Source: Amycolatopsis sp. cg9
Lineage (GTDB): Bacteria; Actinomycetota; Actinomycetes; Mycobacteriales; Pseudonocardiaceae
Length of the DNA: 64,000 nucleotides
Assembly: GCF_041346945.1 (NCBI RefSeq)
Contig: NZ_CP166850.1
Coordinates: forward strand, 7,548,501-7,612,500
Direction: 5' to 3'
In this document: positions 34,569 to 43,280 of the stretch, piece after piece
How positions within the stretch are numbered: position 1 is the first letter of the stretch
Layout: each line of letters opens with the position of its first letter
The notes under the pieces: generated by a model
The model's input: only the letters and a program-made list of their open reading frames with translations
Told to the model about the DNA's origin: nothing
Databases searched by the model: none
Translations under genes and position numbers: made by a program

Positions 34569-35971
34569 GCGGCGTACCTCCCGCGCCAGTGCCCGTCCAT
34601 CGGGTAGAGGCCCTCGACGCGCTCGCCCGCGGCGACCTGCTCGGCGATGAACGTCTCCTGCAGCTCCTGCTCGATCGCCGCGTCGACGACCTCCTCGACC
34701 AGGTCCGGGGGAATGACCAGGACACCGTCGCCGTCGCCGGCGATCACGTCGCCGGGGCACACCGCGGCGCCGCCGCAGGCGATCGCGACGTCGACGTCCC
34801 ACGGCACGTGCCGCCGGCCGAGCACCGCGGGGTGCGGCCCGGCGTGGTAGGTGGGGATGTCCAAAGCGGACACCGCGGCCAGGTCGCGGACCCCGCCGTC
34901 GGTGACGATCCCGGCCGCGCCGCGCACCTGGGCCCGCAGCGCGAGGATGTCGCCGACGGTCCCGGTGCCGCGTTCGCCGCGGGCCTCCACGACCAGGACG
35001 TCGCCGGGGCCGAGCGCGTCGATCGCGCGCTTCTGCGCGTTGTAGCCGCCGCCGTGGGACTTGAACAGGTCTTCGCGGTAGGGCAGGTACCGCAGGGTCC
35101 GCGCGCGGCCGGTGAGCCGGGCGCCGGGCCGGGTCGAGGTGAGCCCGTCGATCGACACCGCGTCGTAGCCGCGCTTGCGCAGCTGGGCGGACAGCGTCGC
35201 GGTGCCGACGGACTCGATCTTCGCGCGCAGCTCCGGCGTCAGCTCGAAGCCGGGCTCGGCGGTCCCGTACGCGTCCGCCCGCTGCTGCTCGTCCGCGCGG
35301 GGGAGCGCGCCGAACGGTCCGAAGGGGACGGTCCCTTCGGCGATCGGCGTCACGAGCCGCCCGGTGGTGTGCCCGTTGCCGTCGACCTCGACCTCGACGA
35401 CGTCGCCGGGGACGGCGACCGAAGCACCCGCGGGGGTGCCGGTCAGGACGACGTCGCCGGGTTCGAGGGTGATCAGCTGCGAGAGGTCGGCGACCAGCCG
35501 CCCGAAGTCGAAGAGCAGGTCGCCGGTGGTGTCCTCCTGGACCAGTTCGCCGTTGACCCAGGTGCGCAGCCGCAGCGCGGCCGGGTCGACGTCGGCGGCG
35601 GGCAGGACCACCGGCCCGAGCGGGGTGAAGCCGTCGCCGCCCTTCGAGCGCAGGTTGCTGCCCTTGTCGGCATAGCGGAGGTCGTAGACGCCGAAGTCGT
35701 TGGCCGCGGTGACGCCTTCGACGTAGGACCAGCCGTCCTCGGGGGACACGCGGCGGGCGGTACGGCCGATGACCAGTGCGATCTCGCCTTCGAAACCCAG
35801 CAGTTCGGTGCCCGCCGGGCGGTCGAGCGCGGCGCCGCTCGCCGCCACGGACGTCGGCGGCTTGAGGAAGTACGACGGCTGCGCCGGCACCCGGCCGCGC
35901 TGGGCGGCGCGGGAGCGGTAGTTGAGGTGCAGCGCGATGATCTTGCCGGGCCGCTGCGGAAGGGTCGTCAT
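34550..35971 (-). CDS. Fumarylacetoacetate-hydrolase-like / RraA-like fusion (HpaG-type decarboxylase plus aldolase-like domain)
   Basis: A 473-aa two-domain protein. Residues about 1-230 are an FAH-family domain (GFEGEIALVIGR, 'VTAANDFGVYDLRYADKGSN', KGGDGFTPLGP, VVLTGTPAG), the fold of HpaG, which decarboxylates the HpaE product. Residues about 245-470 are an RraA / HMG-aldolase-like domain (Arg-Asp in VTDGGVRDL, 'GDVIAGDGDGVLVIP'). Classical HpaG is instead a duplication of FAH domains. The RraA-like half may act as an oxaloacetate decarboxylase or pyruvate aldolase; that is inference. It is the first gene of the hpa operon. Confidence 0.87.
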   Translation of the reverse strand: MTTLPQRPGKIIALHLNYRSRAAQRGRVPAQPSYFLKPPTSVAASGAALDRPAGTELLGFEGEIALVIGRTARRVSPEDGWSYVEGVTAANDFGVYDLRYADKGSNLRSKGGDGFTPLGPVVLPAADVDPAALRLRTWVNGELVQEDTTGDLLFDFGRLVADLSQLITLEPGDVVLTGTPAGASVAVPGDVVEVEVDGNGHTTGRLVTPIAEGTVPFGPFGALPRADEQQRADAYGTAEPGFELTPELRAKIESVGTATLSAQLRKRGYDAVSIDGLTSTRPGARLTGRARTLRYLPYREDLFKSHGGGYNAQKRAIDALGPGDVLVVEARGERGTGTVGDILALRAQVRGAAGIVTDGGVRDLAAVSALDIPTYHAGPHPAVLGRRHVPWDVDVAIACGGAAVCPGDVIAGDGDGVLVIPPDLVEEVVDAAIEQELQETFIAEQVAAGERVEGLYPMDGHWRGRYAAWLAKR

Positions 35972-36000
35972 CCGTGGTCCTGCCTGCCGGTTCGAAGAAG

Positions 36001-36018
36001 GTATCTTAAATAATATAC
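36001..36018. promoter_or_regulatory. AT-rich dyad upstream of the hpa operon
   Basis: GTATCTTAAATAATATAC is a GTAT-N10-ATAC imperfect dyad, striking in such GC-rich DNA. It lies 30 bp upstream of the first hpa gene and probably combines the -10 region with a binding site for the GntR regulator of the operon. Confidence 0.6.
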
Positions 36019-36044
36019 GATCTGTGGCGCGGGGAAACCCCCTT

Positions 36045-37481
36045 TCACCCGCCGTAGTGGAGCCAGACGGACTTCGTCTCGGTATAGGCGTCGAGCGCCC
36101 AGGGGCCCATTTCGCGACCCCAGCCGGACGCCTTGTAGCCGCCCCACGGCGCCGCCATGTCCGGGATCGGGGGCATGTTGACGAAGACCGCGCCGGCCCG
36201 GATGCCGTCGGCGTAGCGCTGGGCCGTGCGCAGGTCGCGGGTCCACACCGTGGCCGCCAGGCCGTACTCGGTGTCGTTGGCGCGGGCGAGCGGCTCGTCG
36301 CCGTCGTCGTAGGCGGTCACGGCCAGGACCGGGCCGAAGATCTCCTCGCGCATGATCGCCATGTCGTCGGTCACGCCGGCGAACAGCGTGGGGGTGTAGA
36401 AGTAGCCGTCGCCGTCGACCGGGTTCCCGCCGGTGACCAGGTCGGCGCCCTGGTCGCGGCCGGTGCTCACCAGGAAGTCGACGTGTTCGCGGTGCTTCGC
36501 CGAGACCAGGGGCCCGAGCTGCGTGGTCTCCTCGGTGCCCGGTCCGAGCCGCAGGCCGTCCAGGCCGCGCGCCATCTTGTCGACGAACTCCTGCTCGCGC
36601 TTGCGGTCGACGTAGAAGCGCGTGTACGCGGCGCAGACCTGGCCGGTGTTGAGCGTCGCCCCGGCGAGGTTGCCCGCGACGGCGGCGTCGATGTCGGCGT
36701 CGGCCGCGATGATGCTCGGGGCCTTCCCGCCGAGTTCGAGGGTCAGCCGCTTGAGGTTGGACGCCGCGCTCGCCGCGGTGATCAGCTTCCCGACGGCGGT
36801 GGACCCGGTGTAGGAGACGTGGTCCACGTCCGGGTGCTCGGTCAGCAGCGCGCCGACGGCGCCGTCGCCGGTGACGAGGTTGACCACGCCCGCCGGGATG
36901 CCGGCTTCGTGGACCAGCTCGACCAGGCGGATGCTGGTCAGCGGCGTCACCTCGCTGGGCTTGATCACCACCGTGTTGCCGGTGGCCAGCGCCGGCGCGA
37001 GCTTCCAGGCGAGGATCATCAGCGGGAAGTTCCACGGCGTGATCAGCGCGTTCACCCCGACCGGCTCGCGGCGGGTGTAGTGCAGGGTGTCGGGGAAGGA
37101 CACCGGGTTCGTGGTGCCCTGCAGCTTCGTCACCCAGCCCGCGAAGTAGCGGAAGTGCTCGGCCGTGCCGGTCACGCTCACCTGCCGGGACACCCCGATC
37201 GGCTGGCCTTGGTCGAGCGTCTCCAGGCGGGCCAGCTCTTCGTGGTGCCGCTCGACGAGGTCGGCCAGCCGGAACAGCAGCGCGGCGCGCTGGACCGGGA
37301 GGAGCCCGGCCCACGCGGGTGCGGTGAGCGCGCGGCGGGCGGCCGAGACGGCGGCGTCGACGTCGGCCTGTGAAGCCGTGCCGACCTCCTCGAGGATCCG
37401 GCCGGTGGCGGGATCGCGGGTCGGGAGCGCGCCGCCGCCGGCCTCGGTCCACTGTCCGTCGATGCAGAGGCGTGTCGCCAT
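36045..37481 (-). CDS. NAD(P)-dependent aldehyde dehydrogenase
   Basis: A 478-aa aldehyde dehydrogenase: Asn in ITPWNFPL, Glu in LELGGKAP and the catalytic Cys in NTGQVCAAYTR. It belongs to the broad phenylacetaldehyde/betaine aldehyde dehydrogenase branch. It lies immediately upstream of the hpa operon but is separated by the AT-rich dyad, so it may be a separate unit. With a copper amine oxidase 19 kb away, oxidation of arylacetaldehydes to arylacetates is a reasonable role. Divergent from the GMC oxidoreductase across 138 bp. Confidence 0.88.
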   Translation of the reverse strand: MATRLCIDGQWTEAGGGALPTRDPATGRILEEVGTASQADVDAAVSAARRALTAPAWAGLLPVQRAALLFRLADLVERHHEELARLETLDQGQPIGVSRQVSVTGTAEHFRYFAGWVTKLQGTTNPVSFPDTLHYTRREPVGVNALITPWNFPLMILAWKLAPALATGNTVVIKPSEVTPLTSIRLVELVHEAGIPAGVVNLVTGDGAVGALLTEHPDVDHVSYTGSTAVGKLITAASAASNLKRLTLELGGKAPSIIAADADIDAAVAGNLAGATLNTGQVCAAYTRFYVDRKREQEFVDKMARGLDGLRLGPGTEETTQLGPLVSAKHREHVDFLVSTGRDQGADLVTGGNPVDGDGYFYTPTLFAGVTDDMAIMREEIFGPVLAVTAYDDGDEPLARANDTEYGLAATVWTRDLRTAQRYADGIRAGAVFVNMPPIPDMAAPWGGYKASGWGREMGPWALDAYTETKSVWLHYGG

Positions 37482-37619
37482 CCCGTTGTCCTCCTCGGCC
37501 TGGGGTGAGCCGAGTATCGGGCGGCCGGGCGCCGCGGGTCTTGTCCGCTCCCGCACGCCCGTTGACCGACCGCGAAGGGATGCCGCCGGGCCGCCGGTGC
37601 GCGCGTCAGGCTGGGCCGC

Positions 37620-39050
37620 ATGGACGTGATCGTGGTGGGCGCCGGCTCGGCCGGTTCCGTGGTGGCGCGGCGGCTGGTCGACGCGGGCGCGGCGGTGACG
37701 CTGCTGGAGGCCGGCGGGGAGGACGTCAACCCGGCGATCCACGACCCCGCGCGGGCCGGGGAGCTGTGGCACGGGCCCGAGGACTGGGACCTGTACACGG
37801 TCCCGCAGGAGCACGCGGCCGGCCGGCGGCTGCACCTGCCGCGGGGCAGGGTCCTCGGCGGCTCGCACGCGCTCAACGCGATGATCTGGGTCCGCGGCGC
37901 GCCCGCCGACTACGACGGCTGGGGCTTGCCCGGCTGGCACTGGGCCGACGTCGAGCCCGTGTTCGACCGGATCGAAACGGACCTCATCGACGTCGTCCCG
38001 AACGAGCCGCTGCACCCGGTCCAGCAGTCCATTGTGGACGCCTGTCGCTCGGTGGGCCTGCCGCTGAACCCGGACTGCAACCGCGGGCACCTGGACGGGG
38101 TGTCCGTCGAGCGGATCACGCTGCGCGGCGGGCGGCGCTTCACCACGTGGCACGCCTACGGTGCGCCGGTGGCCTCGCGGATGACCGTCCACACGGGAGC
38201 GCTGGTGCACCGGCTGCGGTTCTCCGGCTCCCGCGTGACCGGTGTGGAGGTGTCCGTCGACGGGGTGCCGCGGGAACTCTCGGCGGACCTGGTCGTGCTC
38301 GCCGCGGGCGCGCTCGCCTCGCCGGCGATCCTGCTGCGCAGCGGCGTCGGCCCGGCGGACGAGCTGGCGGCGCTCGGCGTCGACGTCGTCGCGGACCTGC
38401 CGGGGGTCGGGCGCAACCTGCACGATCACCTGCTCTCCCCGGTGCTCTTCTCGACGTCCCGCGAAGTCGTGCCGGAACCCGGGCGGCCGGTGACGCAGGT
38501 GCACTGGTTCTGGCGCAGCCGGGCCGGGCTCGCGGTGCCCGACACCCAGCCGATCTGCTTCAGCGTGCCGATGTACGAGCCGTGGATGTCCGGGCCGCCG
38601 ACGGGGTTTTCGCTGATGGCGGGGATGGTCTCGCCGGAGAGCCGGGGAAGCCTGCGGCTGGCCCCGGACGGCTCGCCGCTGATCGACCTCGCGGCGTTGT
38701 CCGCGCCGGCGGACCTCGAGAGCCTGGTGGCCTCGGTCGAGCAGTGCCTCGCGGTCGGCCGGGCCCCGGCGCTGGCGGAAGAGTGGGGCGCGCGGCCGCT
38801 GTACCCGGCGCCGGGCGACGACGTGCGCGAGTACGTCCGCCGGACCGCGATCACGTACCACCACCAGGTCGGCACGTGCCGGATGGGCACCGACGCAGCG
38901 GCGGTGGTGGACCCGCGGCTGGCGGTGCACGGCCTCGACGGGCTGGTCGTCGCCGACGCGTCGGTGCTGCCCCGGGTGACGACGGGCAACACCAACGCCC
39001 CGGCGGTCCTGGTGGGCGAGCAGGCCGCGCGGTTCATCCTCCGGAGCTGA
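37620..39050 (+). CDS. GMC-family FAD oxidoreductase (choline/alcohol dehydrogenase type)
   Basis: A 476-aa flavoprotein. The N-terminal FAD-binding Rossmann motif is VVGAGSAGSVVARRL, followed by the GMC signature 1 (LPRGRVLGGSHALNAM). The C-terminal active site has YHHQVGTCRMG and the closing GNTNAPAVLVGEQAA. It oxidises an alcohol group; the substrate is unknown. ATG 37620 begins the Rossmann strand directly. It points into the island of catabolic genes and its end overlaps the convergent hydrolase by 17 bp. No copy of the CTAC-N4-GTAG operator was found upstream of it. Confidence 0.9.
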   Translation: MDVIVVGAGSAGSVVARRLVDAGAAVTLLEAGGEDVNPAIHDPARAGELWHGPEDWDLYTVPQEHAAGRRLHLPRGRVLGGSHALNAMIWVRGAPADYDGWGLPGWHWADVEPVFDRIETDLIDVVPNEPLHPVQQSIVDACRSVGLPLNPDCNRGHLDGVSVERITLRGGRRFTTWHAYGAPVASRMTVHTGALVHRLRFSGSRVTGVEVSVDGVPRELSADLVVLAAGALASPAILLRSGVGPADELAALGVDVVADLPGVGRNLHDHLLSPVLFSTSREVVPEPGRPVTQVHWFWRSRAGLAVPDTQPICFSVPMYEPWMSGPPTGFSLMAGMVSPESRGSLRLAPDGSPLIDLAALSAPADLESLVASVEQCLAVGRAPALAEEWGARPLYPAPGDDVREYVRRTAITYHHQVGTCRMGTDAAAVVDPRLAVHGLDGLVVADASVLPRVTTGNTNAPAVLVGEQAARFILRS

Positions 39051-39873
39051 GCAGCCGGCGGAGCCAGGAGGACCGCGCCGCCAGCGCCGCGCGGGTCACC
39101 TCCGCCTCCGGGGCGAAGCGGTCGAAGCCGTGGTGCGCGCCCGCCCAGACGTGCAGCTCGGTCGGGACTCCCGCCCGGGCGAGCCGCTGGGCGTAGGCCA
39201 CGTCTTCGTCGCGGAACAGCTCCGCCCCGCCGACCTCGACGAACGCCGGCGGCAGGCCGCCGAGGTCGGTCATCCGCGCGGGAGCCGCGTACGGCGAGGT
39301 CTGCCCGGCGAGCAGGCTCCGCCAGCCGAAGTCGTTGGCCTCCCGGGTCCACACCAGATCCGGGAGGTCCGCCGACGTCCGGTCGTCGAGCATCGGGCAC
39401 AGCAGCAGCTGCCCGGTCAGCGCCGGACCGCCCCGGTCCCGCGCGAGCAGCGCGACTCCCGCGCTCAGCCCGCCGCCCGCGCTGCCGCCGCCCACGATCA
39501 GCCGCGCGAAGCCGAACGTCTCCGCGAACCACACCAGACCGGCGTAGCAGTCTTCGAGCGGGACCGGGTGCGGGTGCTCGGGCGCGAGCCGGTACTCGAC
39601 GGTCGCGCACACGAACCCGAACTCCTCGATCAGCGGCACCAGCCGCGGCAGGTCGGCGAAGCGGTCGTCGAGCACCATGCCGCCGCCGTGGATGCTGTAC
39701 AGCCCGGGCGCGTCCGGCCGCGCGTGCCGGGGGCGCAGGACCGTCACGGCCACACCGCCCTCGAGCACGTGGTCCGACCACACGATGTCGCGGCCGCCGA
39801 TCGCCTCCTCCGGGGTGAGGTTGCGCAGGGACGCGCGGACTTCGGCCAGTGTTTCCTCGGACAGCTCGATCAC
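39034..39873 (-). CDS. Alpha/beta hydrolase of the hormone-sensitive-lipase family (first copy)
   Basis: A 279-aa esterase: oxyanion motif IHGGGMV, nucleophile Ser in GGGSAGGG, Asp in GGAELFRDED and His in HHGFDRF. The GTG start overlaps the aldo/keto reductase stop (GTGA). It is the last gene of an alcohol dehydrogenase - aldo/keto reductase - hydrolase operon. A second family member is at 52112-53041. Confidence 0.9.
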   Translation of the reverse strand: MIELSEETLAEVRASLRNLTPEEAIGGRDIVWSDHVLEGGVAVTVLRPRHARPDAPGLYSIHGGGMVLDDRFADLPRLVPLIEEFGFVCATVEYRLAPEHPHPVPLEDCYAGLVWFAETFGFARLIVGGGSAGGGLSAGVALLARDRGGPALTGQLLLCPMLDDRTSADLPDLVWTREANDFGWRSLLAGQTSPYAAPARMTDLGGLPPAFVEVGGAELFRDEDVAYAQRLARAGVPTELHVWAGAHHGFDRFAPEAEVTRAALAARSSWLRRLLSSGG

Positions 39874-40817
39874 GGGCCCTCCGGGTCGACGGCGTCCCGG
39901 TCGGCCCAGAACGGCTCCACCAGCGCGCGCAGCTCCGCCGCACCGACCCGCTCGGCGAGCGAGACGGCGGCGAGGTTGTCCTCGAGCTGCTTGACGCTGG
40001 TGGCGCCGAACAGCGTCGTCGTGTTCGCCGGGTGCGTGAGGGTGAACGCCAGGCACAGCTGCGCCGGCGTCGCCCCGACGCTCTCGGCCACCTTCGCGAG
40101 GTCCGCGGCCGAGTCCGCGATCCGCTGCCGGACGTCCCCGGGGTCCCGGCCGACCTGGCGGCCGCCCTTCCCGAGCAGCACCCCGCCCTCGAAGACGTCC
40201 GAGGACTGGAGGGAGACGCCGAGGGAGAAGATCGAGGCGAACGGCGCACCGTCCGGAATGGACCGCCGGGCCACGCTGTACTTCAGCTGGGCGATCGCGG
40301 GGCCGGGAACGCCGTCGGCGGCGGCGAAGTCGTGGACCGCCTTGATCGCCGAAGCCGACCAGTTGTTGACGCCCCACTGCCCGATCAGGCCCGCCGAGTG
40401 CAGCGCGGCGAGGTCGGTGACGAGGGCGTGCAGGTCGGTGTCGGCACGGCGGAGGTCGCCGAGGACCACCAGATCGGCGTGCGAGACGCCGGCGCGGAAG
40501 AAAGCGTTCTCCAGCTGCGCGCGCAGGCTGTGCTCCGGGTAGCCCTCCAGCCACAGCTTCGCCGACAGCAGGTAGTCCTCCCGGCGCAGGCCGGCGGCCC
40601 GGACCATCGCGGAGAACAGCACGTCGGTGAACACCGGCGGCGCGCCGGGCAGGCCGTACACGCCGACGTCGAACAAGGTGATGCCGGCGTCGATGGCCGT
40701 CTGCAGCAGCGAAACGGCTTCGCGGAAGTCCATCCGGTCGTAGGTGTGCCAGGAGCCGAGGGACAGGACACCGGTGGCCGGCCCGTCGCGGCCGATGCGG
40801 CGCTGGGGGATGCGCAC
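39870..40817 (-). CDS. Aldo/keto reductase (first of a sister pair)
   Basis: A 315-aa AKR-fold protein. It is closely similar to the product of 44061-44981: both share LGSW-T-DRMDF near the start, 'AQLKYS[VI]ARRS' in the middle, and 'SDVFEGGVLLG' further on. The catalytic Asp/Tyr block is TLFDVGVYG and the Lys is in LSAKLWLEG; the usual His is replaced ('VVLGDLRR'), which is unusual for the superfamily. The GTG start has TAGGAGGG upstream. Confidence 0.85.
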   Translation of the reverse strand: MRIPQRRIGRDGPATGVLSLGSWHTYDRMDFREAVSLLQTAIDAGITLFDVGVYGLPGAPPVFTDVLFSAMVRAAGLRREDYLLSAKLWLEGYPEHSLRAQLENAFFRAGVSHADLVVLGDLRRADTDLHALVTDLAALHSAGLIGQWGVNNWSASAIKAVHDFAAADGVPGPAIAQLKYSVARRSIPDGAPFASIFSLGVSLQSSDVFEGGVLLGKGGRQVGRDPGDVRQRIADSAADLAKVAESVGATPAQLCLAFTLTHPANTTTLFGATSVKQLEDNLAAVSLAERVGAAELRALVEPFWADRDAVDPEGP

Positions 40818-40827
40818 GAAAACCCTC

Positions 40828-41937
40828 CTAGGGCAGTCGGGGGTCGATGACGGCTTTGAGCTCGCCGAGCCGGGACATCGACTCGACGGCGGCGGACGCG
40901 CCGGTCAGCCCGACCGGCGCGCTGAACAGCTCGTGCCACGGCATCCGGCCGGCGAAGGCGCGGAAGAACTCGACCGAGCGGTGGTAGTCGGCGATGTCGC
41001 CGTTGAGCGAGCCGGCGATGGTGAGCTCCTTGCCCATCACCGTGCCCAGCGGCACGGGGGCGGGCACCGGGCCGGTCGACCCGACGATCGCGACCGTCCC
41101 GCGCTGGGCGGCGAAGGCGACGGCCTCCTCGCCGATCGTCGGCCCGCCCGCGAAGTCGAAGACGTGGTCGGCGCCGCGGCCGCCGGTCAGCTCGCGCACC
41201 CGCTCGATGCGCTCCCCGGGGGTGGAATCCACCGGAACCGTCGCGGTGGCCCCGAACCGCTCCGCTGCGTCGAGCCGGTCCGCCGGTCCGCCGACGGTGA
41301 TCACCACGCCGGCGCCGCACAACCGCGCTACCGCCGTGGCGAACACGCCGAGCGCACCCGCGCCCTGGACCACGACCGTCGCGTTCGGACGGATGCCGCC
41401 GGACCGGGCGACCGCGCGCAGCACGGTCTTGCCCGCGCAGCCGGACATCGACGCCCACGTGTCCTCGACGTCGCCGGGCAGCAGCAGCTTCGCCGCACCG
41501 GGCGTGACGTAGCAGTAGCGGGCCAGGCCGCCGGTCGCGTAGGGGAACCGGTCGGAGCGCTGGAGGAAGCCGTAACCGCGGCGCTCGCAGGCGACCGGCT
41601 CGCGCAGGATCGTGCAGCCGTGGCACTTCCCGCACGTCGACTCGGACCAGCCGATGCGGTCGCCGGGCGAGATGTCGCGGCCGAGGGTGTCGGTGGTGCC
41701 GGGTCCGGTGGCGACGACTTCGCCGACCATTTCGTGGCCCAGCACCATCGGCAGCATGCCGGGGAGGCGCATTCCCCCCGACCAGAGGTGGACATCGGTG
41801 CCGCACAACGTGGTGCAGGTGAGCCGGACCAGGGCGGCGCCGGGTTCCGGCTCCGCCGGCAGGGGGAGTTCGCGCAGTTCGAGGGGTGCGCGGTGGCCGG
41901 TGAGAACGGCGGCCTCCGTGTGGGTGGGCAGGGCCAT
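40828..41937 (-). CDS. Zinc-dependent alcohol dehydrogenase (medium-chain)
   Basis: A 369-aa MDR dehydrogenase. Catalytic zinc: CGTDVHLW and GHEMVGE. The structural zinc lobe is CGKCHGC with a further Cys nearby. The NAD(P)-binding Rossmann motif is VQGAGALGVFA. It is the first gene of an operon with the aldo/keto reductase and the hydrolase, driven from the divergent promoter that carries a CTAC-N4-GTGG operator variant. It oxidises an alcohol of unknown identity. Confidence 0.9.
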   Translation of the reverse strand: MALPTHTEAAVLTGHRAPLELRELPLPAEPEPGAALVRLTCTTLCGTDVHLWSGGMRLPGMLPMVLGHEMVGEVVATGPGTTDTLGRDISPGDRIGWSESTCGKCHGCTILREPVACERRGYGFLQRSDRFPYATGGLARYCYVTPGAAKLLLPGDVEDTWASMSGCAGKTVLRAVARSGGIRPNATVVVQGAGALGVFATAVARLCGAGVVITVGGPADRLDAAERFGATATVPVDSTPGERIERVRELTGGRGADHVFDFAGGPTIGEEAVAFAAQRGTVAIVGSTGPVPAPVPLGTVMGKELTIAGSLNGDIADYHRSVEFFRAFAGRMPWHELFSAPVGLTGASAAVESMSRLGELKAVIDPRLP

Positions 41938-41945
41938 CTTTTTAG

Positions 41946-41959
41946 TCTACAGTCGTGGA
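41946..41959. promoter_or_regulatory. CTAC-N4-GTAG operator, copy 1 (one mismatch)
   Basis: TCTACAGTCGTGGA lies 8 bp upstream of the alcohol dehydrogenase start and 28 bp upstream of the amidohydrolase start. One half-site differs from the consensus by one base (GTGG). Confidence 0.65.
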
Positions 41960-41987
41960 AGAAAAAGTCCAGATCCGGGAGGAAACC

Positions 41988-43280
41988 ATGACGGCGCACC
42001 GGATCCACCCGGCGGACCTGGTGGTCCACGGCGGGGTGGTGCACACCTTCGGCCCGGCCGGCACGGTGGCCGGCGGCCTCGCCGTCCGGGACGGCCGCGT
42101 CGCCGAGGTGGGCGACGACCTCACCGCCCACATCGGACCGGACACCGAAGTGCTGGACCTCGCCGGGCGCACGGTCTTGCCGGGCATCAACGACGCGCAC
42201 CTGCACGCGACCTGGCTCGGCGCCCGCTGGCCGCACCCCCTGCTCGGCGCCCCGCACGAGGAAACCCCGGTGGTCACCGGCGAAGACCGCCGGGCGGCGA
42301 TCCTGCGCGCCGGCGACGTCTGCGCGGCGCTCGGCATCACCAGCTACACCGAACCCGGGCTCGGCCCCGGCGAAACCGGGTGCTTCTCGGCGGCCGTCCT
42401 GGACGAGTACGCCGCCCTGCACCGCGAGGGCCGGCTGCGGGCGCGGGTCACCGTGCTGCGCCTGTTCGGCCTGCTCGACGGCGCCAGCTCGCTGCCGGAC
42501 TTCGCCCGTGGCCTCGCCACGCCGGTGCCGGCGGCGGATCCGGAGTGGCTGGCCGTGCCCGGCGTCAAGATCTTCGCCGACGGGATCCCGCCGATGCGGA
42601 CCGCGTGGACCCACCACTGCTACGCCGACGGCACCCACGGCACGCTGCTCGTCGACGGTCCCGACGACGGCGAGCGCGCGGCCAACCTGGCGGCGATGAT
42701 CTCCCTGGCGCACGACGCCGGTCTGGTCGTCGGCGTCCACGCGACCGGCGAACGCAGCATCGAAGCGGCGCTGGCGAACCTGCGGGCCGGTGACCACCTC
42801 GTGCACGGCGACCTCGTCACCCCGCCGCAGCTGCGGCGGATGGCCGAGCGCGGTGTCGGGCTGACCACGCAGCCCGCGATCGCCACCGCGATGCGGCCGA
42901 TGGTCGCCACCGCGCTCGGCGACGACGTCGCGGCGAAAGCCTGGCCCCTGCGGGAAATCCTGGACCTCGGGGTCCGGCTGACGTTGAGCAGCGACGCACC
43001 GGTCGTCACGCCGGACTGGCGGGTCCACCTCGCGGCGGCGGGGGAGCTGCTGGGCGCGCGGGGTGTCACTCCCGAGCTGACCGCGCGGCTGCTTCGCTGC
43101 TACACCACCGAGGCCGCCGCGCAGGACGGTTCCGCCGCCTGGAAGGGCTTTCTCGCGCCGGGCATGGCGGCGGACTTCTGCGTCCTGGCGGCCGACCCGC
43201 TGAGCGTCGCGCCGGCGGACCTGCCGTCGGTCACCGTCGAGCTGACCGTGACCGGCGGCCGGATCGTTCACAAGGGGTAG
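41988..43280 (+). CDS. YtcJ-type metal-dependent amidohydrolase (first copy)
   Basis: A 430-aa protein of the amidohydrolase-3 (YtcJ) family. The N-terminal HxH metal motif is DAHLHATW; further landmarks are KIFADGIPPMRTA, VGVHATGERS and the Asp in LSSDAPVV. YtcJ-like enzymes hydrolyse C-N bonds in amides or cyclic compounds, but most have no known substrate. ATG 41988 has GGGAGGAAA upstream. It diverges from the alcohol dehydrogenase operon and shares the operator. Its relative at 53983-55593 is about 100 residues longer. Confidence 0.88.
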   Translation: MTAHRIHPADLVVHGGVVHTFGPAGTVAGGLAVRDGRVAEVGDDLTAHIGPDTEVLDLAGRTVLPGINDAHLHATWLGARWPHPLLGAPHEETPVVTGEDRRAAILRAGDVCAALGITSYTEPGLGPGETGCFSAAVLDEYAALHREGRLRARVTVLRLFGLLDGASSLPDFARGLATPVPAADPEWLAVPGVKIFADGIPPMRTAWTHHCYADGTHGTLLVDGPDDGERAANLAAMISLAHDAGLVVGVHATGERSIEAALANLRAGDHLVHGDLVTPPQLRRMAERGVGLTTQPAIATAMRPMVATALGDDVAAKAWPLREILDLGVRLTLSSDAPVVTPDWRVHLAAAGELLGARGVTPELTARLLRCYTTEAAAQDGSAAWKGFLAPGMAADFCVLAADPLSVAPADLPSVTVELTVTGGRIVHKG

